Shown: in pieces, positions 1-4,833 of the stretch | Layout: every line of letters begins with the position of its first letter | Numbering within the stretch: position 1 is the stretch's first letter | Assembly (NCBI GenBank): GCA_046340555.1 | Contig: JBKDSL010000092.1 | Coordinates: 1 to 7,866, forward strand | Direction: 5' to 3' | Length of the DNA stretch: 7,866 bases | DNA from: JALRAP01 sp046340555 | GTDB lineage: Bacteria; Bacteroidota; Bacteroidia; AKYH767-A; OLB10 | Translations under genes and position numbers: made by a program | Notes under the pieces: generated by a model | Databases searched by the model: none | What the model saw: the letters and a program-made list of their open reading frames with translations, nothing else | Told to the model about the DNA's origin: nothing

Positions 1-47
1 TGTCCGGGTTCCCCATCTTCCCAAGCTACAGCGATCGATTCCCCTAA
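1..47 (+). CDS. Possible C-terminal end of an unidentified plus-strand gene (partial)
   Basis: Frame 3 is open from the window edge to a TAA at 45-47 and reads SGFPIFPSYSDRFP. The only support is position: a strong plus-strand terminator starts 17 bases after this stop, so some transcript must arrive from the left. Fourteen residues are too few to name a family. Frames 1 and 2 stay open through the terminator stem, which makes them worse candidates. The minus strand in this stretch also reads sensibly (GESIAVAWEDGEPG), but it has an in-frame stop just upstream with no start codon after it. Low confidence. Confidence 0.35.
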   Translation, partial: SGFPIFPSYSDRFP

Positions 48-64
48 CGGGAACTTTGTTTTTT

Positions 65-102
65 ACCCGGACCTCACACACGGTCCGGGTTTTTCTTTTT
101 TT
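65..102 (+). terminator. Rho-independent terminator (plus strand)
   Basis: A perfect 9-bp stem, ACCCGGACC (65-73) with GGTCCGGGT (82-90), encloses an 8-base loop and is followed by a T tract interrupted by one C (90-102). It must serve a gene entering from the left of the window. It lies back to back with the minus-strand terminator at 103-139. Confidence 0.9.
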
Positions 103-139
103 AAAAAACAAAGCCACGGAGTTACGGCTCCATGGCTTT
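103..139 (-). terminator. Rho-independent terminator (minus strand)
   Basis: The stem pairs AAAGCCA (110-116) with TGGCTTT (133-139), has one C/A mismatch (117/132), and continues with GGAG (118-121) against CTCC (128-131) around a 6-base loop. On the minus strand it is followed by a T tract (the A run at 103-108). There is no T tract on the plus-strand side, so it acts leftward. It sits 24 bases beyond the stop of the 60-residue minus-strand gene. Confidence 0.85.
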
Positions 140-163
140 ATAAAAAAGGTTGAAATGGTGATG

Positions 164-346
164 TTAATGTGCTGGTGTCTGCCTTTTGATAGTCAGCTTG
201 TAAAAAACCACAATGCCCAATACGGTTGCAATGAAAGATGCAATCATCATGATTCCGGGGTTATCGTCGGTAAGGAAGGCCCTCCTGAAAGGAACCAATA
301 TGACAAACAAGGCAAGCAATACGGCAGCAATTCTTCGTGTGTTCAT
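164..346 (-). CDS. Small two-helix inner-membrane protein, 60 aa, unknown function
   Basis: I do not recognise a family. The product begins MNTRRIAAVLL and has two predicted membrane helices, at about residues 5-20 (before the basic PFRRAF) and 33-50. A short polar loop, LTDDNPG, joins them, and the tail (KLTIKRQTPAH) is basic. The basic residues at both ends suggest a hairpin with both termini in the cytoplasm. The ATG at 346 is chosen over longer in-frame starts up to 496 because a well-formed Bacteroidota promoter lies at 384-414, so a start upstream of it would not be transcribed from it. The extra upstream residues also look like non-coding translation. No Shine-Dalgarno is visible; the leader is A-rich. 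A leftward terminator at 103-139 closes the gene as a single-gene unit. Being small and hydrophobic, it could still be a spurious call, but the promoter and terminator argue for a real gene. Confidence 0.7.
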   Translation of the reverse strand: MNTRRIAAVLLALFVILVPFRRAFLTDDNPGIMMIASFIATVLGIVVFYKLTIKRQTPAH

Positions 347-383
347 GGCTTTGTTTTTTGACGTGATGTTTGAATTACATGAA

Positions 384-414
384 CAAATGTATTTCCATAT
401 GGGAGGGAGGCAAA
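384..414 (-). promoter_or_regulatory. Bacteroidota-type promoter (-33/-7) for the 60-aa membrane protein
   Basis: Read on the minus strand, TTTG (complement of 411-414) is followed by exactly 19 bases and then TACATTTG (complement of 384-391). This matches TTTG-N19-21-TAnnTTTG, recognised by the primary sigma factor of Bacteroidota. The predicted transcript starts near 378, leaving an A-rich leader of about 30 bases before the ATG at 346. The spacer contains an unusual pyrimidine-rich stretch (GGGAGGGAGG on the plus strand, 401-410). Confidence 0.8.
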
Positions 415-572
415 TGATGTCCGTCAGACCCAATCCATGATTTGTATCACCTTTGCCGATGTGGACTTCGGTCATTAAAAAATCCTGTTTCGCCAATCAA
501 AAGCTTCCTTTTACCAAATTGCACGCTTTTGACCTTGGGGGCGAGGTAATTTGCTTTCAAATAACATTGATT

Positions 573-836
573 ATGGAACAGCAATTGACAGCAGCGGAAT
601 TCAATCTTTTAACCAACGACGAAAAATCATGGCACCTTTGGCATGGCGCGGCTTTCTTGATGGCCTATCGAAACGATACACACCGAGTAAACCTGTTTCA
701 TTTAAACGACTATTACATCGAACTTTGGTATAGCACCTCTTCCAACCGTATCGATAAGATTTTTGCTTTCCGATCCATTGAGTTATTGGAGCCCTTCTTG
801 AAATACATAGAACTAGATGCTCCGGTAATGAAGTAA
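573..836 (+). CDS. Small conserved-type cytoplasmic protein, 87 aa, unknown function (paralog of the gene at 1754-2002)
   Basis: The product is MEQQLTAAEF... with no signal peptide and no membrane segment. The core alternates hydrophobic and polar residues as in a small alpha/beta fold: VNLFHLNDYYIELWY looks like two beta strands, IDKIFAF a third, and IELLEPFLKYIEL a C-terminal helix. This resembles short proteins I recall as common in Bacteroidota genomes, with a YVEV-type strand and an LLEPYL-type helix, but no function is known to me. The ATG at 573 is preferred to the in-frame ATG at 453 because the intervening translation (cysteine-rich, irregular) looks non-coding and the paralog has about the same length (82 residues). 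No clear promoter or Shine-Dalgarno was found; a TAATTTGC element at 547-554 is only a near match. A strong terminator follows at 869. Confidence 0.75.
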   Translation: MEQQLTAAEFNLLTNDEKSWHLWHGAAFLMAYRNDTHRVNLFHLNDYYIELWYSTSSNRIDKIFAFRSIELLEPFLKYIELDAPVMK

Positions 837-868
837 CAGACCCATCTTCATTTTCCATATGAACATTG

Positions 869-896
869 AGCGCCCCTAAAGGCGCTTTTTGTTTTT
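869..896 (+). terminator. Rho-independent terminator after the 87-aa gene
   Basis: The stem AGCGCC (869-874) / GGCGCT (881-886) has a CCTAAA loop and runs straight into TTTTT, G, TTTTT. It lies 32 bases after the stop at 836 and separates this gene from the secreted DUF4476-like gene. Confidence 0.9.
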
Positions 897-993
897 AAAC
901 GCACGTAATTTATTATTATCCAGCGGTTTGTTTGTAATCAGAAAAGTTTGGCACGGCTTTGGATTGTATGTTGACATGTTTAACCTAAAATAT

Positions 994-998
994 GGAGG
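994..998 (+). promoter_or_regulatory. Shine-Dalgarno GGAGG for the DUF4476-like gene
   Basis: GGAGG ends 8 bases before the ATG at 1007. This is the only textbook ribosome binding site seen in the window. It settles the start at 1007 against the in-frame ATG at 992, which overlaps the site itself. Confidence 0.75.
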
Positions 999-1006
999 AC
1001 AGCAAC

Positions 1007-1705
1007 ATGAAAAAAGCACTACTCATCATCGCCTTGCTCTTCGCCTCCGCGCGTATTCACGCATCACACGCGGGGTCTGAGCTTCACATCAGGATGTTCG
1101 ACAATTCCTGGTTTACCGTAACCATCGACCGTCAGCGCTTTACCGAGCCGGTAACCCGCTTCCACCTCGACGAGGTAGCTCCAGGAACCCGCTACATCAC
1201 CATCACCAAAGTGGCCAACAGTGGCCATCACGTCTACGGCGGAATCCGTCACCTGGTTGTATTCAGCGGATATGTGGATATCCCAGCCTCATCAGATGTT
1301 CGCGCCATGGTCGACCGCGCCCGCCGATTCCGAATCAACCGCGTTGAACCCTTGTATGCATGCGAACCTGTGATTACCCAACCTGTATGCAATATGCCTC
1401 CAGTCGTTCCTGTTATACATTGTATGGACGATTACGCCTTCGGCGGACTGATGAATACCTTGCGTAACATGAGTTTTGAAAGCAGCCGCATGACTGTTGC
1501 CAAAAACGCAATCATGTCAAACAACTTCACTTCACGCCAAGTGGCCGATATGATGGGGCTGATGACCTTCGATTCATCGAGATTGGAATTAGCCAAATTC
1601 GCCTACAACAAAACCATCGACCGCGAAAATTACTGGGTGGTATACGACTTGTTCGCCTTTGAAAGCAGCATCGTTGAGCTGAATAACTATATAAGCAGAG
1701 CCTGA
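1007..1705 (+). CDS. Secreted DUF4476-domain protein, 232 aa
   Basis: An exported protein of unknown biochemical role. Residues 1-22 are a signal peptide (MKKALLIIALLFASARIHA); cleavage is plausible after A19 or A22. Residues 24-110 are beta-rich (FTVTIDRQRF, YITITKV, HLVVFSGYVDI) and resemble the PEGA-like N-terminal part of such proteins. A proline-rich linker (113-137) with three cysteines (119, 128, 139) follows. Residues 143-229 contain three degenerate helical repeats, each with F(E/D)SS at 157-160, 188-191 and 218-221, a period of 30-31 residues. This AF..LM..L..MSFESSRM..AK pattern is what I know as DUF4476, found mostly in secreted Bacteroidota proteins. The ATG at 1007 gives a clean signal peptide and a GGAGG at the right distance. 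It is a single-gene unit between the terminators at 869 and 1731; no convincing promoter was found. DUF4476 assignment is from memory of the family pattern. Confidence 0.85.
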   Translation: MKKALLIIALLFASARIHASHAGSELHIRMFDNSWFTVTIDRQRFTEPVTRFHLDEVAPGTRYITITKVANSGHHVYGGIRHLVVFSGYVDIPASSDVRAMVDRARRFRINRVEPLYACEPVITQPVCNMPPVVPVIHCMDDYAFGGLMNTLRNMSFESSRMTVAKNAIMSNNFTSRQVADMMGLMTFDSSRLELAKFAYNKTIDRENYWVVYDLFAFESSIVELNNYISRA

Positions 1706-1730
1706 CCCGTAAGTCGGACCTGATCAACGA

Positions 1731-1755
1731 AGCGGACCCGTAAGTCCGCTTTTTT
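1731..1755 (+). terminator. Rho-independent terminator after the DUF4476-like gene
   Basis: AGCGGAC (1731-1737) pairs perfectly with GTCCGCT (1744-1750) around a CCGTAA loop, and T1750-T1755 forms the U tract. The U tract overlaps by two bases the stop codon of the convergent gene (1754-1756). There is no T tract in the minus direction, so it is a good terminator only for rightward transcription. Confidence 0.9.
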
Positions 1756-2002
1756 ATTGGAAGAATAAATTCACCGACTGCTTTCTCACATACGAAGCCA
1801 ATCGGTTGGTGTCTTCCACAAAACCGATTTGCTTGATAAGCTTATTGCAAACCACAACCTCCACATAGCGCCCGTACAGTTCATACAAGGCACAAGTGTT
1901 ATCGCGTCGCTTGCGCAGGGCGATGAAATTTCCCTCTTCCAACAAGAGTTCGGCCCTGGTTTCAAGGTCCTCCGAAAGAAATTTTCCTATGTCCATGCGC
2001 AT
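1754..2002 (-). CDS. Small cytoplasmic protein, 82 aa, unknown function (paralog of the gene at 573-836)
   Basis: The product begins MRMDIGKFLSEDL and has no signal peptide or membrane helix. A helical N-terminal third (ETRAELLLEEGNF) precedes a core that aligns with the 87-residue protein without gaps over about 24 positions: F-I..., L-Y-E-L..., R-Y-V-E-V here against F-L..., L-F-H-L..., Y-Y-I-E-L there. After a two-residue gap, IKQIGF matches IDKIFAF, and a final helix (RLASYVRK) matches LLEPFLKY. Common ancestry is inferred from this pattern. The ATG at 2002 is used; an ATG two codons later (1996) is equally possible, and neither has a Shine-Dalgarno. It is convergent with the DUF4476-like gene and divergent from the lipoprotein operon. 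No exact promoter was found: AAGGTTTG (complement of 2044-2051) is one mismatch from the -7 element but lacks a properly spaced -33 box. Confidence 0.75.
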   Translation of the reverse strand: MRMDIGKFLSEDLETRAELLLEEGNFIALRKRRDNTCALYELYGRYVEVVVCNKLIKQIGFVEDTNRLASYVRKQSVNLFFQ

Positions 2003-2093
2003 TTATACCCGAAATCCACTGCGCGGTTTGTAAAAAAAGTGGACAAACCTTACACGTGGATTTCATTTTTTCGTGGAAACACAACCCGGCTTA

Positions 2094-2106
2094 AACCACT
2101 GTGGTT
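2094..2106. other. 13-base palindrome in the divergent intergenic region
   Basis: AACCAC-T-GTGGTT is a perfect inverted repeat lying between the divergent genes starting at 2002 and 2206, followed five bases later by a run of seven Ts. It could be a regulator binding site for either gene. As a terminator it would be weak (5-bp stem, 3-base loop), and no gene is placed to need one on that strand. Confidence 0.3.
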
Positions 2107-2115
2107 CAGAATTTT

Positions 2116-2184
2116 TTTGATTTGTGAGAGGTTGAAAAATTATATTTTACTTGAAACCTTGGTCGTGGACTATTGATAATTTTG
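2116..2184 (+). promoter_or_regulatory. Candidate promoter region for the lipoprotein/DUF2752 operon
   Basis: There are two overlapping candidates of the Bacteroidota type. The first is TTTG (2116-2119), 21 bases, then TATATTTT (2141-2148): good spacing, last base of the -7 box mismatched. The second is an exact -7 box, TAATTTTG (2177-2184), with TTG at 2151-2153, but its 23-base spacer is slightly long. The first gives a leader of about 50 bases before the ATG at 2206, the second about 15. The sequence does not decide between them. Confidence 0.45.
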
Positions 2185-2205
2185 TTAGACCAAAGCCTAC
2201 ACATC

Positions 2206-2802
2206 ATGATGAAAGTTGCCAAGATTCTTTTTTACGTGTTCGCATCAACCGTATTGTTTACTTCCTGCTCGATTGAAAAACGTTTATATAACAAAGGCTA
2301 CCATATCGATTGGGCATCGAAAAAAAACGTTGAGGAAAGTGTTTCAGAATCACCCAAATCCCGTAGGTTGGATAAACCAAACAGTCCAGTCAACAACCAC
2401 CCTAGGGAGGTTACGACAACCACGGTTACATGTCAAGATTTCGTTTCTCCGCTCAACAAAAATTATCCGACAGAAAATAATAATGTTTTGGCGGCGGGGA
2501 AAACCTTTGTTTCTCCTGTAGCCACCACCAATCGAACCTTTGAAACGGTAAGACCCGAAACAAAAGTTTCAGCGACCGACGTTCTTCCAAAAAACAAACG
2601 GCTAATCAAGAAGCTGTTTCGTAGAGGTGCAGACGATACCGTGCTGTATGTATTATTAGCGCTGCTGATTCCCCCTTTGGCCATGTTCCTTTACGAGGGA
2701 AAAAACTGGACCGACCGTTGTACAGTGAATCTAATACTAAGTATTTTTTGTTGGTTCCCAGGTGTTATTCATGCACTGTATATTATTCTAGGCAATCGAT
2801 GA
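2206..2802 (+). CDS. Lipoprotein with C-terminal Pmp3/YqaE-type membrane hairpin, 198 aa
   Basis: Residues 1-20 form a lipoprotein signal (MMKVAKILFYVFASTVLFTS) with the lipidated cysteine at 21. Residues 23-36 (IEKRLYNKGYHIDW) form a short motif I recall in related Bacteroidota lipoproteins. Residues 40-140 are low-complexity, rich in Asn, Thr, Pro and Ser and probably disordered, with two short repeats reading FVSP (79-82, 101-104). Residues 145-196 match the Pmp3/YqaE (UPF0057) pattern: LLALLIPPLAMFLYEG, then a second helix with CWFPGVIHALYIIL. Pmp3 proteins are small two-helix membrane proteins linked in yeast and plants to cation and membrane-potential homeostasis; the role of this fusion is not known. 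The ATG at 2206 (or 2209) is preferred to the in-frame TTG at 2173 because it puts the signal peptide at the N-terminus and the exact -7 promoter box lies across that TTG. It is the first gene of a two-gene operon with the DUF2752 gene. Confidence 0.85.
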   Translation: MMKVAKILFYVFASTVLFTSCSIEKRLYNKGYHIDWASKKNVEESVSESPKSRRLDKPNSPVNNHPREVTTTTVTCQDFVSPLNKNYPTENNNVLAAGKTFVSPVATTNRTFETVRPETKVSATDVLPKNKRLIKKLFRRGADDTVLYVLLALLIPPLAMFLYEGKNWTDRCTVNLILSIFCWFPGVIHALYIILGNR

Positions 2803-2803
2803 C

Positions 2804-3115
2804 TTGAGAAAAATAGCATCCAAAGCCCTGTTGCTAATATTGGTCGCCGGGCCTTTTTATTTGTTATGGCTTCCCGCTGATTATTTTGATCAAGGCGATA
2901 CCTTGTGTTTGTACAAAAGCCTATTTGACTTCAATTGTCCCGGATGCGGTTTGACTCGCGGCATCATGCATTTGCTGCATTTGGATATTGCGCAAGCCTG
3001 GGTGTTTTCACCCATTGCATTTATTGTAGCACCCTTGTTGGGGATGTTGTGGATACACCTAGTGGGGAAACTTATGGGCAGAAAAATCTTCCCTTTTTTC
3101 GAGAAGCTATATTGA
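2804..3115 (+). CDS. DUF2752 family membrane protein, 103 aa
   Basis: A small integral membrane protein of unknown function. Residues 5-24 are a first membrane helix. Residues 45-53 carry the family hallmark CPGCGLTRG, and residues 67-90 are a second helix. The linker HLLHLDIAQAWVFSP matches the usual spacing of this family from the CPxCGxTR motif to the next helix. The paired cysteines could bind metal or form a disulfide; this is inference. The start is TTG at 2804, one base after the upstream stop: no ATG or GTG gives the full first helix, and an in-frame TAG lies at 2789-2791. Translation is therefore probably coupled to the lipoprotein gene. I recall DUF2752 genes next to small hydrophobic proteins (TM2, CD225/dispanin) in Bacteroidota, which fits a Pmp3-type neighbour. 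The gene ends 2 bases from the convergent lysS stop, with no rightward terminator between. Confidence 0.85.
   Translation: MRKIASKALLLILVAGPFYLLWLPADYFDQGDTLCLYKSLFDFNCPGCGLTRGIMHLLHLDIAQAWVFSPIAFIVAPLLGMLWIHLVGKLMGRKIFPFFEKLY
3082..3106 (-). terminator. Probable lysS terminator, inside the 3' end of the convergent DUF2752 gene
   Basis: On the minus strand, CTTCTC (complement of 3101-3106) pairs with GGGAAG (complement of 3088-3093), six pairs including one G-U, around a GAAAAAA loop. It is followed by ATTTTT (complement of 3082-3087). It lies 12 bases beyond the lysS stop and within codons of the DUF2752 gene encoding KIFPFFEK. There is no T tract in the plus direction. Confidence 0.6.
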
Positions 3116-3117
3116 GG

Positions 3118-4827
3118 TTACTCCGCCCAAGAGCGGATCACGTCCAAGCCCGGAAGCGATTCCGAGATTTTCAATTTCTTACGCATCCCCCCCATATCGT
3201 TAAACAGCTTATTTAGGTTTGCAGCCTTAAGTTGCTCCTTGGAAGTAATTCCAAGCTTTGAAAGCAAGCCACTCCATGGTTCGGGAACGCCCTCTATGCC
3301 GCTGGCTGCTGCAGATGAACCCTGTTGTGTTTCGGGACGCATCTGCGGAAAAAACAACACATCCTGTATCGATGGCGAATTGGTCATGATCATCGATAAA
3401 CGGTCAATACCGATTCCCAATCCTGCCGTAGGTGGCATGCCGTATTCGATGGCGCGCAAGAAGTCCTCGTCCAGCTGCATGGCCTCTTCATCACCACGCT
3501 TACCCAACTCCAACTGCTCTTCAAAACGCATGCGCTGATCAATCGGATCGTTCAGCTCACTGAATGCGTTACACATTTCCTTACCATTGCAAATAGCTTC
3601 GAAACGCTCAACCAATCCCGGTTTGGATCGATGCTTTTTCGCCAAGGGCGACATCTCTACGGGATAATCGGTTATGAAAGTTGGTTGTATCAGTTTATGT
3701 TCGCAGGTTTCTCCAAAGATCTCGTCTATCAACTTGCCTCGACCCATGGTATCGTCAGTTTTGATGCCCATTTTTTCAGCTGCTACGCGCATCTCCAACT
3801 CCGTCATCTCAGAAATGTCAACTCCTGTGAAATGCTCAATGGCTTCATACATGGTGAATCGTTTCCAAGGACGCTGGAAGTCGATTACGTTTTCGCCCAC
3901 GGTAACCTTGGTGGTGCCATGAAGATCCAATGCCACGCGCTCTACCATCTCCTCTACCAAATCCATCATCCACTGGTAATCCTTATACGCAACATATAAC
4001 TCCATCTGTGTGAATTCGGGGTTGTGAAACCTACTCATCCCCTCGTTGCGGAAATCCTTTGAGAACTCATACACTCCATCAAAACCACCAACAATCAATC
4101 GCTTCAAGTAAAGCTCGTTGGCGATACGCAAATACAGCGTCATGTCGAGCGTGTTGTGATGCGTCTTGAACGGACGTGCTGCGGCTCCTCCATAAAGCGG
4201 TTGCAGTATGGGTGTTTCAACTTCCAAATAACCTTTGTCGTTGAGGAAATTCCGCATCGAATTGGTCAACATCGTGCGCTTTAAAAAAGCATCACGTACA
4301 TGCGGATTCACTATCAAATCCACATAGCGTTGACGGTAGCGAAGCTCGGGATCCGAGAATGCGTCATACACCACGCCATCTTTTTCCTTTACAATGGGCA
4401 AAGGGCGAAGGGATTTGGAAAGCACCTTGAATGAAGTTACATGGATGCTAATCTCACCTAGCTGCGTCTTGAAGGCATAGCCGTTTACACCGATGATATC
4501 GCCGATGTCCAACAGTTTTTTGAAAACCGTATTATATAAAGTTTTGTCATCCCCTGGGCACAAATCATCCCTGCGGAAGTAAAGCTGTATCCGCCCTGAC
4601 GAATCCTGTAACTCGACAAAGGATGCGTTGCCCATTATCCGGCGGCTCATGATGCGGCCCGCCAATTTCAAATCACGCAGTTCGGATTCTTTACTATCAA
4701 AATGCTCGTTCACATAAGAGGACGAGGTGTTAATCTCAAAAAGGTCTGCAGGATAAGGTTCGATGCCTAATTCCTGTAGTTCTTTCAGCGCACCACGGCG
4801 CAACTGCTCCTGCTCGTTGAGTTCCAT
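3118..4827 (-). CDS. lysS: Lysyl-tRNA synthetase, class II, 569 aa
   Basis: Charges tRNA-Lys with lysine using ATP, in the cytoplasm. An anticodon-binding OB fold spans about residues 55-137 (LAGRIMSRRIMGNASFVELQ at its start). The class II catalytic core follows: motif 1 around 180-206 (MRNFLNDKGYLEVETPILQP), motif 2 at 252-277 with FRNEGMSRFHNPEFTQMELY, and motif 3 at 468-499 with GLGIGIDRL and an FFPQMRPE end. All are intact. At 569 residues it is longer than the E. coli enzyme (505) because of a C-terminal extension of about 70 residues. That extension has a linker and then a compact helical segment (LLSKLGITSKEQLKAANLNK onwards, about 520-569); such tails are usual in Bacteroidota LysRS as far as I recall. 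The ATG at 4827 lies six bases after the infB stop, without a Shine-Dalgarno, suggesting co-transcription and coupled translation. The 3' end is convergent with the DUF2752 gene. Confidence 0.97.
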   Translation of the reverse strand: MELNEQEQLRRGALKELQELGIEPYPADLFEINTSSSYVNEHFDSKESELRDLKLAGRIMSRRIMGNASFVELQDSSGRIQLYFRRDDLCPGDDKTLYNTVFKKLLDIGDIIGVNGYAFKTQLGEISIHVTSFKVLSKSLRPLPIVKEKDGVVYDAFSDPELRYRQRYVDLIVNPHVRDAFLKRTMLTNSMRNFLNDKGYLEVETPILQPLYGGAAARPFKTHHNTLDMTLYLRIANELYLKRLIVGGFDGVYEFSKDFRNEGMSRFHNPEFTQMELYVAYKDYQWMMDLVEEMVERVALDLHGTTKVTVGENVIDFQRPWKRFTMYEAIEHFTGVDISEMTELEMRVAAEKMGIKTDDTMGRGKLIDEIFGETCEHKLIQPTFITDYPVEMSPLAKKHRSKPGLVERFEAICNGKEMCNAFSELNDPIDQRMRFEEQLELGKRGDEEAMQLDEDFLRAIEYGMPPTAGLGIGIDRLSMIMTNSPSIQDVLFFPQMRPETQQGSSAAASGIEGVPEPWSGLLSKLGITSKEQLKAANLNKLFNDMGGMRKKLKISESLPGLDVIRSWAE

Positions 4828-4833
4828 ATACTA

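Noticed and set aside
26..55. tRNA 3'-end look-alike (TCGATTCCCCTAACGGGAAC), which might mark a truncated tRNA or attachment site
   Set aside because: The loop and 3' arm resemble a tRNA-Glu end, but the bases before it (CAGCG) cannot pair with CCCCT to form the T stem, and no anticodon arm can be built from the preceding bases. The similarity is probably chance.
164..496. Longer 110-residue version of the minus-strand membrane protein
   Set aside because: The extra 50 residues lie across and beyond the promoter at 384-414 and look like non-coding translation; the ATG at 346 fits the promoter and a clean two-helix protein.
453..572. 40-residue N-terminal extension of the 87-residue protein
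   Set aside because: Irregular composition, and the paralog has no such extension; the ATG at 573 gives matching lengths.
971..976. TTGACA, a perfect E. coli-type -35 box upstream of the DUF4476-like gene
   Set aside because: No -10 box lies 16-18 bases downstream (that position is the GGAGG ribosome site), and the host appears to use the Bacteroidota consensus instead.
1829..2176. 115-residue plus-strand reading frame opposite the small paralog
   Set aside because: It is antisense to a better-supported gene, crosses the divergent intergenic region, and its translation shows no recognisable pattern.
3122..3137. Hairpin TCCGC/GCGGA just after the DUF2752 gene, as a rightward terminator
   Set aside because: Only five base pairs, no T tract follows, and it lies in the lysS coding sequence.
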